This document shows positions 26,572 to 35,458 of a stretch of 64,000 nt of DNA, in pieces; position 1 is the stretch's first letter; each line of letters begins with the position of its first letter. The stretch spans positions 33,150 to 97,149 of the forward strand of contig JBDTRR010000014.1 of assembly GCA_039931615.1 (NCBI GenBank), in the 5' to 3' direction. The DNA comes from JAHFUI01 sp039931615 (GTDB lineage Bacteria > Acidobacteriota > Vicinamibacteria > Vicinamibacterales > CAVVIG01). Position numbers and translations under genes: made by a program. Below the pieces are notes generated by a model, which was given only the letters and a program-made list of their open reading frames with translations, was not told the origin of the DNA and did no database searches.

Positions 26572-29553
26572 TTAGAAATCGAAATTCGCGCTGATCTTCG
26601 CGAAGCGGGCCAGGTCGATATTCGTCGGCACCTGCCAGGTCGCGAAATTGTTGTTGAGCGTCGTCACCGCGCTGCTGTTCAGCATATTGGACAGATCGAC
26701 GTTCAGGGACGTCCGGTATCGGCTCAACTTGAAGATTTTGGAGAAGCGCATGTCGAGCAGGTTCGATCGCTCACCGTAGATCGTGCCGGGCTGCACGAGA
26801 TTGACCGTGACGTTGGCGGCGCCGCCGGAAAGTGGACGGCCCAGCGACGGCTGCACCACAGCGTTGGTGGCGATGTAGTTCGCCAGAATCGCCGGTCCGG
26901 AGACACTGCGGAATGTCGCGGCAATCTGGACGTCGAGCTTGGGCACGGCGTAGGTGCCGAGGAATTTGACCTGCGTCAGGAATGCCGTATCGACGTGGCA
27001 GTACAGGGCGCTGGGATTGTCGACCTTCGCCACGATGTCGCAGCTGTCGGTCGAGGTCCGCCCCGTGCTCATTCCGCCCTGGACCACGGTGCCCTGCCGC
27101 AGCCGCAGGTTCAGCGTGACATCCATCCCGTTCCAGTGCTCGATCTGCTTCCCGTAGTTGCTGGCCATGGTGAAGAGCGTATTGACCCGTCCGACTTTAT
27201 CCGGGTTGAGGTTGAAAAGATCACTGACCGCGTAGCCGCCGCCGCCGGGCAGGCGGGCATCGACCGGCGCGATGATGCTGTACGGGCTGTAGTCGGACGC
27301 CGCCACCAACAGGTTGTCGTTCACCGTGAAGTTGCCATACCAGCGGCGGAAGTAGCTGACGTCGACGCCCACCCGCGGCAGCAGTTGGTGCTGGACGCCG
27401 GTCTCGAACTCCCAGTCGTAGGGCCGCTTGTTCCAGCCATGCAGCATCTCGGGATCGGACACCGTGCTGGGAATCGGCTGGCCGAACCGCGCGTCGCTCA
27501 GCGCCCCGCACTCGCCGTTCAGCAGGGGATTCAGCAGATCGCACTGCGGAATATAGTCGTTGTTGATGCCCAATCCGCCACGGTCGTTCCAGGAACGGGT
27601 CACCACGTTGGCCATCGCGTTGACCGGATTGCCCAGGTCCGTGTAAGCGCTGGTCAGCCGCTGCGCAATCACGTAGCGTCCCAGGTTGACCTTGAGCGCC
27701 GTCTTGCCGCTGCCGAACAGGTCGTAGACGGCCCCGAGGCGTGACGAAATATCGCTCCAGCCCAGGTAATTGTTTTCCGGGAACGTGATGTCCCGATTGG
27801 GCACCAGCACGCCGGGCCCGAGATGCTGCTCCGGGAACCTGATGTTCAAATAGTCGAAGCGCGCTCCCAGGTTGAGGGTCAGCCGGTCGAGCGTCCACTT
27901 GTCCTGCGCGTACACCCCGAGCTCCGATCCCAGATTATTGACGAAACCGTACGGCGTCGCGACCTGCGTGATCAGGTTCGGCGCGCCATTGCTGAAGCGG
28001 TAGCGGAGGCTGGCGTCGATGTTTTCGTAATCAACATGGCGCGTTCCCCAGGTATCAAGAAAGCCGACCTTCAGCGCATGCGCGCCCGTGACGTACGAGA
28101 GCGATGCCTGGGCGGAGGCAATCCAGCCTGACACCCGGATGAACGGCCCCAGCCCGGTCTGGCCCGCGCCCCGATACAGCAGATTCGGGATCATCCCACC
28201 CTGCTCGGTCACCGCAATCAGCGACTTGAAGACATCAGGGAGCGGCTTGGTGAACTCCAGGCTGTCTCCTCCCGAGGGAAACCGGTCCTTCCAGCCCTGG
28301 ACGATGTTGGAGGCACGCACATCGAGCAGCAGCCGGTTGGTGATCGGCGACGTATACGTGCCGGTCATGAATTCATTCCTGGGAAAGTCGTATTTCGTCG
28401 CCGACTCAGGTGCGATGGTCGGCGTCAGCTGCTCCCACACCCGGTATTGATGCTCGTAGAAACCGGAGACCTTGTTCCTCGGCGTGACCTGCCAGGTCAC
28501 GCGCGTGTTGCCGCTTTGCTGGATCAGCGGCAGGACGGCCGGGTGGTCCAGGTCGGGTTCATAGGTCCACTTCGTCGGGTCGCCCGCATTCTTGTTGTTC
28601 CACAAGCCGGCGACATAGGTCTGCGTCGTCTGCCAGCGCCCGGCGGAATAGAACCACAGCTTGTCCTTGACGATCGGACCGCCGCCGCCGGGGTTCACGT
28701 CGTAGACCAGCTTGATGGAATTGGGCGTCCTCAGCCCGCGATCCTGCAGCTCCTGGGTGTAGTTGCTGCCCTGGAACGACGAGTTGACGCCGGTGGCGAA
28801 CAGGGATCCCTTGAACACGTTGCCGCCCTCGCGCGGAATCAGGTTCATCTGGACGCCGCCGAACGCCTGGTCCGCGGAGCCCGCCGCGAAGCTGACCGCC
28901 ACTTCCTGGGTGCTGGTCTGGTCGGGGATGAAGTTGCTGAGTTCGCCGTTGCCGGAGGTGGCACTGATCGACATGCCGTCCACCGTCACGCGCTGGTCGC
29001 CGACACGGCCGCCATGGACCGTGAGCGTGCTCAGGTTCAGGTTGTTGGTGCCGCCGTAGTCGACGGCCCCGGTCATCCCGGGGATCAGCATGGCGAAATT
29101 CGCGTGGTTCCTCCCCGCCGGGATCGAATCGAGGATGTCTTTTCCCAGGACCCGCTGCTGCGTCACGCTCTGGACGTCGACGATCGGCGCATCCCCGGTC
29201 ACCGTCACCGTCTCCTCCACGGTTCCGACGCGCAGGTCGGCATTCACCGTGGCGGTGAAGGATCCCGCCAGCTCGATGCCGTCCCGTTTGAGCGCGTTGA
29301 ATCCGGGCAGCGTGAACGTCACGGTGTAGGTGCCGGGACGGAGATCGACGACCTTGTACTGGCCATTCCCGTCGGCGACAACCGAACGGACTCTCTCAAT
29401 CAACGCCGGACTCGCTGCCTCGATCGTCACACCGGGCAGAACCGCGCCGGACGTGTCTCTCACGACACCCGCAATCGATGCCTGCGCCGATGCTGCCGCC
29501 GGAGCCAGCACGAGGCACGCGAACGCGAACAGGATTCCCTTCAGGGCACGCAT
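26572..29553 (-). CDS. TonB-dependent receptor with N-terminal carboxypeptidase-regulatory domain
   Basis: 993 residues from the ATG at 29553 (AAGGAGA upstream). Signal peptide 1-24 (ending ASAQ). A CarboxypepD_reg Ig-like domain covers about 25-110 (IAGVVRDTSGAVLPGVTIEA, GQYKVVDLRPGTYTV). A plug domain follows (VTVTGDAPIVDVQSV, LGKDILDSIPAGRN, VDGMSI), then an outer-membrane beta-barrel with many aromatic-ending strands to the C-terminal NFDF. This is the OmpR/SusC-like class common in Acidobacteria that imports oligomers or glycoconjugates; no TonB box is obvious. First gene of a minus-strand run of six genes down to 19560. The upstream region is shared with the divergent DUF1592 gene. Confidence 0.92.
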   Translation of the reverse strand: MRALKGILFAFACLVLAPAAASAQASIAGVVRDTSGAVLPGVTIEAASPALIERVRSVVADGNGQYKVVDLRPGTYTVTFTLPGFNALKRDGIELAGSFTATVNADLRVGTVEETVTVTGDAPIVDVQSVTQQRVLGKDILDSIPAGRNHANFAMLIPGMTGAVDYGGTNNLNLSTLTVHGGRVGDQRVTVDGMSISATSGNGELSNFIPDQTSTQEVAVSFAAGSADQAFGGVQMNLIPREGGNVFKGSLFATGVNSSFQGSNYTQELQDRGLRTPNSIKLVYDVNPGGGGPIVKDKLWFYSAGRWQTTQTYVAGLWNNKNAGDPTKWTYEPDLDHPAVLPLIQQSGNTRVTWQVTPRNKVSGFYEHQYRVWEQLTPTIAPESATKYDFPRNEFMTGTYTSPITNRLLLDVRASNIVQGWKDRFPSGGDSLEFTKPLPDVFKSLIAVTEQGGMIPNLLYRGAGQTGLGPFIRVSGWIASAQASLSYVTGAHALKVGFLDTWGTRHVDYENIDASLRYRFSNGAPNLITQVATPYGFVNNLGSELGVYAQDKWTLDRLTLNLGARFDYLNIRFPEQHLGPGVLVPNRDITFPENNYLGWSDISSRLGAVYDLFGSGKTALKVNLGRYVIAQRLTSAYTDLGNPVNAMANVVTRSWNDRGGLGINNDYIPQCDLLNPLLNGECGALSDARFGQPIPSTVSDPEMLHGWNKRPYDWEFETGVQHQLLPRVGVDVSYFRRWYGNFTVNDNLLVAASDYSPYSIIAPVDARLPGGGGYAVSDLFNLNPDKVGRVNTLFTMASNYGKQIEHWNGMDVTLNLRLRQGTVVQGGMSTGRTSTDSCDIVAKVDNPSALYCHVDTAFLTQVKFLGTYAVPKLDVQIAATFRSVSGPAILANYIATNAVVQPSLGRPLSGGAANVTVNLVQPGTIYGERSNLLDMRFSKIFKLSRYRTSLNVDLSNMLNSSAVTTLNNNFATWQVPTNIDLARFAKISANFDF

Positions 29554-29870
29554 ACGCTTCTCCTTCGCACAGAGTGGCGAGAGCACCAATGCCTTCGGAC
29601 CATCGATCCACCCGGGCGGCGGCTGTTCGGGTACCGCGCCGAAGCGAACTTCATGACGAGGTGGCGGATTCTAGGGAGACGCCGAAGGGCCAGTCAACAC
29701 ACGCAATCAGGTGTGTCGCATCGCTGGCTGAGCCGGTTCTGGATCCATCACACGCGAATGGGTAGATTGACCAGCCGGAAGACGGCGCCTAAGATGACGC
29801 GCTGAAGGCCAGAGCGCGATGCTTCACTGGCGAGTCTCGAACCGGCGACGAGCCGATTGAGTGAACGGTC
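29554..29870. other. Divergent promoter region
   Basis: About 317 bases between the divergent TonB-receptor and DUF1592 operons; no gene is recognised. It must hold promoters for both directions and is the natural place for an operator of the regulator at 19560, but I could not identify an inverted repeat with confidence. Confidence 0.5.
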
Positions 29871-32279
29871 ATGCCCCAAAAGATCCTCACGGGCGGCTTC
29901 CTGGCAGTGCTGGCCGTCGCGTCCGTCTCGGGCCAGGGCCCTCAGCCGCAGCCGGCGGTGCCTGGTCCGGCGGCCGCGGTGAACGCTGCCCCGCCGCGCG
30001 CGGTGCTCGACAAGTATTGCGTCGGGTGTCACAACGCCCGCCTGAAAACCGCCGGCCTGGCGCTGGACCAGCTCGACCTGTCGCGGCTGGGGGACGAGGC
30101 GGCGACTGGCGAGAAGGTGGCGCGGAAGCTGCGCGCCGGGATGATGCCGCCGCTGGGCTCCCCTCGACCCGATCGGACCACGCTCGACGGGTTGATCAAC
30201 TGGATGGAACACGAGTTGGACCGCCATGCCGTGCCCAGCCTGGCGGCGCCCGGGATCCACCGCCTCAATCGGACCGAGTATCAGAACGTCATCCGCGATC
30301 TCATCGGCCTGAAGGTCGACCCGGCCACGTTCCTGCCTTCCGACAATTCCACCCACGGGTTCGACAACATCGCCGGCGCGCTGACCATGTCGCCGGCGCT
30401 GATGGAGGCGTACCTATCGGCGGCGGGCAAGATCAGCCGCCTGGCCATGGCGTCGAACGTCGCGCCGACATTTGTCGAGTTCAATGTCGCCGACGACGCG
30501 ACGCAGAACTACCACGTCGAGGGGCTGCCATTCGGCACCCGCGGCGGCACGCTGATCGAGCACGAGTTCCCGGCCACCGGTGAATACGTCTTCAGGATTG
30601 TCCCGATCTTCGAAGGCAACATGGGACAGGCGAACGACCCGTTTGGTCAGATCCAGGGTGAACGACTGGCGGTCACCATCGATGGCCGGCAGGTGAGGCT
30701 GTTCGACTGGGACAAGGAGATGCGCGGTGCGCCGCGTTCGGGCGTGCCGACCCCCCCGATCCCCGTGACCGCGGGCCTGCACAAGGTCGGCGTCACGTTC
30801 CTGGCCAACAATTACGCGCCCGACAACAACATCAACGACGTCTTTCTGCGGGCCACGATCGAGACCGGCGGCATCCCCGGGTATCTGTTCTTTCCGCACG
30901 TCGGGAAGGTGCGCATCGAGGGTCCGGCCAACGCCAGCCGCGCGTCCGACACGCCCAGCCGGCGCAACATCTTCGTCTGCCGCCCGGCGGCCACCGCGCG
31001 CGAGGACGGCTGCGCGCGGACGATCATGTCGACGCTGGCGCGCCGCGCCTTCCGCCGGCCGGTGACGCCTGCCGATGTCAATGTCTTGATGGAGTTCTAT
31101 GCCTCTGGCCGGCGCGCCGGCACCTTCGACGACGGCATCGAGAAGGGGCTGCGCCGTCTGCTCGCCGATCCGGAATTCGTCTACCGGCGCGAGGTCGCCC
31201 CGGCGGGTGTGCCGGTCGGCGGAACCTATCGCATCAGCGACCTGGCCCTGGCGTCGCGGCTGTCGTTCTTCATCTGGAGCAGCCTGCCGGACGACGAGCT
31301 CCTGACCCTGGCGGAGCAGGGCCGGCTGCGCCAGCCGGCAACGCTCGAGAAGCAGGTGCGGCGGATGGTGGCCGATCCACGGTCGGCGGCGCTGATCGAC
31401 AATTTCACCGGTCAGTGGCTGGATCTGCGTGCGCTGGCGACGATTGCGCCGAATCCCGGCGTCTACCCGGATTTCGACAACAACCTGCGGCAGGCGTTTC
31501 GCCAGGAGGTCGAGCTCCTGGTCGACAGCGTCGTCCACGAGGACCGCAGCGTTCTGGATCTGCTGACCGCGGACTACACCTTCGTCGACGAGCGGCTGGC
31601 GCGGCATTACGGGATTCCGAACGTCTACGGCAGCCGGTTCAGACGGGTGACGCTCGGCGCCGACCTCGACATGCGGCGCGGGCTGCTCGGGAAGGGCGCC
31701 TTGATGAGCGTGACCTCCCAGGCGACGAGAACCTCGCCCGTCACCCGTGGCAAGCGGTTCCTGGAAATCTTCCTCGGGGTGAGTCCGCCAAGTCCGCCGC
31801 CGAACGTGCCGCTGATCAAGCCGCCGGCGCAGGACAATGCCGGCAATGCCAAGGAACCGACCATGCGCGAACGCATGAAGATGCATGTCGTGAACCCCTC
31901 TTGTGCGAGCTGCCACAGCCTGTTCGAGCCAATCGGCCTCGCGCTCGAGAACTTCGACGGCATCGGCGCGTGGCGGCTCAAGGACGAGGGGCAGCCGATC
32001 GATACCACCGGCGTGCTCGCCAACGGGACGACGATCGACGGCGTCGCCAGCCTGCGGGATCTCCTGATGCAGAACTCGGAGCAGTTCGTCCGCGTCGTGG
32101 CGGAAAAGCTGCTCACCTACGCGCTCGGCCGCGGCCTCGAGCATCAGGACATGCCGCTGGTGCGATCGATCGTGCGCGATGCGGCCGGCGGCAACTATCG
32201 CCTGTCAACGCTCGTGCTGGGCGTCGTCAAGAGCGCGCCGTTCCAGAACAACCGCAAGGGCGCCGAAACCGCCCAGTGA
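29871..32279 (+). CDS. DUF1592/DUF1588 secreted cytochrome-like protein
   Basis: 802 residues with a signal peptide (ending VSGQG). Order typical of the planctomycete/acidobacterial family: a haem-c site CVGCH at residues 50-54 (PSD1), DUF1587 (RLNRTEYQNVIRDLIGLKVD), DUF1595, DUF1592 (ISDLALASRLSFFIWSSLPD), DUF1588 with a second CxxCH at 678-682 (CASCH, before LFEPIGLALENFDGIG), and DUF1585 at the end (FVRVVAEKLLTYALGRGLE). Two haems suggest an extracytoplasmic redox role; the substrate is not known. It is paired with the DUF1552 gene 30 bases downstream, the standard arrangement for these families. Confidence 0.92.
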   Translation: MPQKILTGGFLAVLAVASVSGQGPQPQPAVPGPAAAVNAAPPRAVLDKYCVGCHNARLKTAGLALDQLDLSRLGDEAATGEKVARKLRAGMMPPLGSPRPDRTTLDGLINWMEHELDRHAVPSLAAPGIHRLNRTEYQNVIRDLIGLKVDPATFLPSDNSTHGFDNIAGALTMSPALMEAYLSAAGKISRLAMASNVAPTFVEFNVADDATQNYHVEGLPFGTRGGTLIEHEFPATGEYVFRIVPIFEGNMGQANDPFGQIQGERLAVTIDGRQVRLFDWDKEMRGAPRSGVPTPPIPVTAGLHKVGVTFLANNYAPDNNINDVFLRATIETGGIPGYLFFPHVGKVRIEGPANASRASDTPSRRNIFVCRPAATAREDGCARTIMSTLARRAFRRPVTPADVNVLMEFYASGRRAGTFDDGIEKGLRRLLADPEFVYRREVAPAGVPVGGTYRISDLALASRLSFFIWSSLPDDELLTLAEQGRLRQPATLEKQVRRMVADPRSAALIDNFTGQWLDLRALATIAPNPGVYPDFDNNLRQAFRQEVELLVDSVVHEDRSVLDLLTADYTFVDERLARHYGIPNVYGSRFRRVTLGADLDMRRGLLGKGALMSVTSQATRTSPVTRGKRFLEIFLGVSPPSPPPNVPLIKPPAQDNAGNAKEPTMRERMKMHVVNPSCASCHSLFEPIGLALENFDGIGAWRLKDEGQPIDTTGVLANGTTIDGVASLRDLLMQNSEQFVRVVAEKLLTYALGRGLEHQDMPLVRSIVRDAAGGNYRLSTLVLGVVKSAPFQNNRKGAETAQ

Positions 32280-32309
32280 ACCGCTCATTGAGCACTGAAA
32301 GATAAACCG

Positions 32310-33653
32310 ATGTTCATCACGAAGAAGCAGATTCCGCGGCGGACCTTCTTGCGCGGCACCGGCGTGACGCTCGCCCTGCCGCTGCTCGATGCAATGGTGC
32401 CGGCGGCGACCCTGCTGGCGCAGACGCCGGCGACGCCGAAGCCCCGGTTCGTGGCGGCGTTCGTGCCGCACGGCATGGCGCCGGGATACTGGGTGCCGGA
32501 TCAGACGGGCAGCGGCTTCACGATGCCGCCGATCTTCGAGCCGCTCGAACCGTACCGGAAGCAGACCGTGATTCTGAGCGGCCTGCACGCCCGATCGGCG
32601 GAGGCGCCGGAAGGCCAGAGCCCGCCCGACCACTGGGTGGCGTCGGCCTACCTCTGTGCGAATAAGCCCCGGCGGACGGCCGGCGCCGACATCTACAACG
32701 GGACGACGATCGACCAGTTGATCGCCCAGAAGATCGGCCAGGACAACCTGCTGCCGTCGATGCAGTTCGCGGTCGAGGATCCGGGCGCGAACTCGAGCAA
32801 CTGCGGCGAAGGGTACAGCTGCGCCTACACGAACAGCATCTCGTGGTCGACGCCGACCACCCCGTTGCCGATGGAGCTGAACCCGCAGCTCGTGTTCGAG
32901 CGGATGTTCGGCGACGGCGGCACGGCCGAGGAACGCGCCGCGCGCCGGCAGGACGACCGGAGCATCCTCGACTCGCTCCGGGGCAGCCTGTCGCGGCTCA
33001 AGATCGGGCTCGATCCGGCCGATCGCCTGCGCCTCGACGAGTACTCGCAGGATGTCCGCGAGATCGAGCGCCGGCTGCAGATCGCGGCCAAAGCGACGGC
33101 GGCGGCGCCGCCCGAGACGCTCGTCCCGGTCGGGGTGCCGGAATCGTTCGACGAGCACATCAAGCTGCAGTTCGACCTGCTCGCGCTGGCGCTCCGCGCC
33201 GACATCACCCGCGTCGGCACGCTGCTCTACGCCCGCGACCTGACCACGCGCTCGTACCCGGAAAGCGGCGTCACGGTCGCGTTTCATGCCGGCTCGCACC
33301 ACGGTGAGCACGAGAAGCGAAAGGCCGAATACGCCAGGCTGAATCGCTATCACGTCGCCATGCTGGCGTACTTCGTCGACCGGCTGGCAAAGACCCCGGA
33401 CGGGGACGGGACGCTCCTCGATCATTCGCTGGTTCTGTATGGCTCGAACATGGGGAACTCGAATCAGCATCGCCACGAGGACGTTCCCCACGTCCTGGTC
33501 GGCGGCGCCAACGGCAAGCTCCAGGGGGACCGTCATCTGGCCTATCCGACGATGACGATTCCGACCGGAAACCTGCTGCTCAGCCTGCTCGATCGTTTCG
33601 ACATTCACCTGGACCGCATCGGCGACAGCACCGGACGGCTCGACGATCTCTAG
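32310..33653 (+). CDS. DUF1552 Tat-exported protein
   Basis: 447 residues. PRRTFLRGTGVTLALPLLDA at residues 9-28 is a Tat signal typical of DUF1552. The mature part shows FVAAFVPHGMAPGYWVPD, SGLHARSAEAPE, DHWVASAYLC, FAVEDPGANSSNCGEGYSC, and a C-terminal alkaline-phosphatase-like segment with GSHHGEHEK, SLVLYGSNMGNSNQHRHED and HVLVGGANGKL. Domain order and length agree with the family, which is almost always encoded beside a DUF1592 partner, as here. His and Asp residues in the C-terminal part resemble metal ligands of DUF1501/sulfatase-like folds, but activity is unproven. Confidence 0.92.
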   Translation: MFITKKQIPRRTFLRGTGVTLALPLLDAMVPAATLLAQTPATPKPRFVAAFVPHGMAPGYWVPDQTGSGFTMPPIFEPLEPYRKQTVILSGLHARSAEAPEGQSPPDHWVASAYLCANKPRRTAGADIYNGTTIDQLIAQKIGQDNLLPSMQFAVEDPGANSSNCGEGYSCAYTNSISWSTPTTPLPMELNPQLVFERMFGDGGTAEERAARRQDDRSILDSLRGSLSRLKIGLDPADRLRLDEYSQDVREIERRLQIAAKATAAAPPETLVPVGVPESFDEHIKLQFDLLALALRADITRVGTLLYARDLTTRSYPESGVTVAFHAGSHHGEHEKRKAEYARLNRYHVAMLAYFVDRLAKTPDGDGTLLDHSLVLYGSNMGNSNQHRHEDVPHVLVGGANGKLQGDRHLAYPTMTIPTGNLLLSLLDRFDIHLDRIGDSTGRLDDL

Positions 33654-33692
33654 ACCAGTTTCAACTTGTCGGCCACGACAGCCGAGAGAGCC

Positions 33693-35363
33693 ATGACGAT
33701 GAACATTCAACGGGTCGCCGGGAGCTGCGCTGCCCTCCTGCTGCTCACCACACTCGGTGTGGGTGCCGCGACGAGCGACCTCGCCGACGCCGTCATGCGC
33801 GGCGACACCGTCGCGGTCAAGCGGCTGCTGGCCGGGAAGGCGGACGTGAACGCGCCCCAGGCCGATGGCGCGACCGCCTTGCATTGGGCGGTCTATCGAG
33901 ACGACGTCGCCACCGTCGATCTCCTCCTCGCGGCCGGCGCCAACGCCAGGGCCGCCAACGGCTTCGGCGCGACGCCGCTGTCGCTGGCCGCGGAGAACGG
34001 CAACCCGGCCGTCACCGCGCGCCTGCTCGACGCCGGAGCGGACGCCAACGAGCGCCTGCTCAACACCGACACCGTGCTGATGATGGCGGCCCGGACCGGC
34101 AACCTCGCGACGATGACGCTGCTGCTCGATCGCGGGGCGGACGTCAACGCGAAGGAGACGGCGCGGGGCACGACGGCAGTGATGTGGGCGGCGGCGCAGC
34201 GCCATCCCGCGGCCGTCCAGCTGCTCGTCGACTACGGCGCGGATGTCGGCGCGGCATCGGACCCGGCCTGGATGGACCGGCCGATCAGCTACGCCAAGGC
34301 CGTCGATCCGAGACCGTCGAGGAAGCGGGACAACAGCAACACCGTCAGTCAAATCGGTCCGCGGAACATGCGGGACCAGAGAGGCGGCGGGCTCACGCCG
34401 CTGGTGTTCGCGGTCCGGGCCAACGACCTCGAATCGACGCGAATCCTGATCGCGGCCGGCGCCGATGTCAACCAAGCGACGAACTACGACTGGAGCCCGC
34501 TGCTCGTCGCGACGCAGAATCGCTACTACCAGCTCGGGTCCTTTCTGCTCGACCACGGGGCGGACCCGAACCTGGCCAACAAGGGCGCCTGGACGCCCCT
34601 CTATATCGCCGTCGACAACCGCAATATCGAAGGCGGCGACTATCCCCTCCGCAAGCCCGACATGGATCACTTCGACTTCATCAAGAAGCTGATCGACAAG
34701 GGCGCCAACGTTAACCATCGAGTCCGCGAGTCGACGTGGTTCCGCACGGTGTTCACGTCGCAGTGGGTCCTCGAGGCAGGCGCGACCGCCTTCTGGCGCG
34801 CGTCCCAGTCCAGCGATCTCGCCGTGATGAAGCTGCTGCTGGAACACGGTGCCGATCCGAACCTCGCCACCACTATCGGGGTCACCCCGCTGCAGGCCGC
34901 GGCCGGCATCGGCTGGGTGGAAGGGGTGACGTACGAGTGGTCGAAGGAAGCCAACATCGAGGCGGTGAAGCTGCTGCTGACCCTGGGCAACGACCCGAAC
35001 GCCCAGGCCGAGACCGGACGCACGGCGCTGCACGGCGCCGGACACAAAGGGCGGGCGGAAGTCATTCAGGTCCTGGTCGATGCCGGCGCCAGGCTCGACA
35101 CCAGGGATTTCGGCATGAACGGCAACGACGCGGGCGGGCGGCTCACCGAACACACCTGGCTGCCGGTCGACTACGCCGACGGCCTGATTCGGATCGGCAC
35201 GCAGTCGGCGATCATCCAGCCGGAAGCCGGTGCGCTGCTTCGGAAGTTGATGATCGAACGCGGCATCCCCGCGCCGCCGCCGGGCCGGACCCTCGAGAGC
35301 GTCTGTCTGGCGCCGGAACTGTGCGATGACGTCAGGCCCGAGGAGATCCAACTGCTGAAATAG
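33693..35363 (+). CDS. Exported ankyrin-repeat protein
   Basis: 556 residues from the ATG at 33693 (a TTG at 33666 is in frame but lacks support). Signal peptide about 1-26, then at least nine ankyrin repeats: DLADAVMRGDTVAVKRLLAG, TALHWAVYRDDVATVDLLLA, TPLSLAAENGNPAVTARLLD, and later TPLVFAVRANDLESTRILIA, TPLYIAVDNRNIEGGDY, TPLQAAAG, TALHGAGHKGRAEVIQVLVD. The region near 205-240 breaks the repeat pattern. The C-terminus (RTLESVCLAPELCDDV) has two cysteines. Ankyrin proteins often follow DUF1592-DUF1552 pairs in Acidobacteria and are assumed to be periplasmic binding partners. 39 bases after the DUF1552 stop. Confidence 0.9.
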   Translation: MTMNIQRVAGSCAALLLLTTLGVGAATSDLADAVMRGDTVAVKRLLAGKADVNAPQADGATALHWAVYRDDVATVDLLLAAGANARAANGFGATPLSLAAENGNPAVTARLLDAGADANERLLNTDTVLMMAARTGNLATMTLLLDRGADVNAKETARGTTAVMWAAAQRHPAAVQLLVDYGADVGAASDPAWMDRPISYAKAVDPRPSRKRDNSNTVSQIGPRNMRDQRGGGLTPLVFAVRANDLESTRILIAAGADVNQATNYDWSPLLVATQNRYYQLGSFLLDHGADPNLANKGAWTPLYIAVDNRNIEGGDYPLRKPDMDHFDFIKKLIDKGANVNHRVRESTWFRTVFTSQWVLEAGATAFWRASQSSDLAVMKLLLEHGADPNLATTIGVTPLQAAAGIGWVEGVTYEWSKEANIEAVKLLLTLGNDPNAQAETGRTALHGAGHKGRAEVIQVLVDAGARLDTRDFGMNGNDAGGRLTEHTWLPVDYADGLIRIGTQSAIIQPEAGALLRKLMIERGIPAPPPGRTLESVCLAPELCDDVRPEEIQLLK

Positions 35364-35378
35364 ACGTCGCGGCAGAAC

Positions 35379-35408
35379 GTACGTGGCGTCCGCTGCAGTC
35401 GGACCACG
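35379..35408. repeat. Half unit of the GTACGTGG hairpin repeat
   Basis: GTACGTGG followed by GTCCG/CGGAC arms around CTGCAGT and then CACG. It is a shortened copy of the repeat at 12643 and 19385, here just after the ankyrin gene stop. Confidence 0.55.
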
Positions 35409-35458
35409 GAGTGGGCACTACGGAGTGGGCACTACGGAGTGGGACTACGGAGTGGGCA
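35405..35458. repeat. 14-bp tandem repeat, four copies
   Basis: Four head-to-tail copies of CTACGGAGTGGGCA, the third one base short and the first starting CACGG. The last copy overlaps the 3' end of the minus-strand PQQ dehydrogenase gene and supplies its last codons and TAG stop. Confidence 0.8.

Noticed and set aside
32205..35351. 1048-codon minus-strand frame opposite DUF1552 and the ankyrin gene
   Set aside because: It crosses two well-supported genes on the other strand, has no recognisable domain, and biased composition typical of antisense frames in GC-rich DNA.
35405..35458. Possible CRISPR-like array in the 14-bp tandem repeat
   Set aside because: Copies are directly adjacent without spacers, too short, and no cas genes are present.
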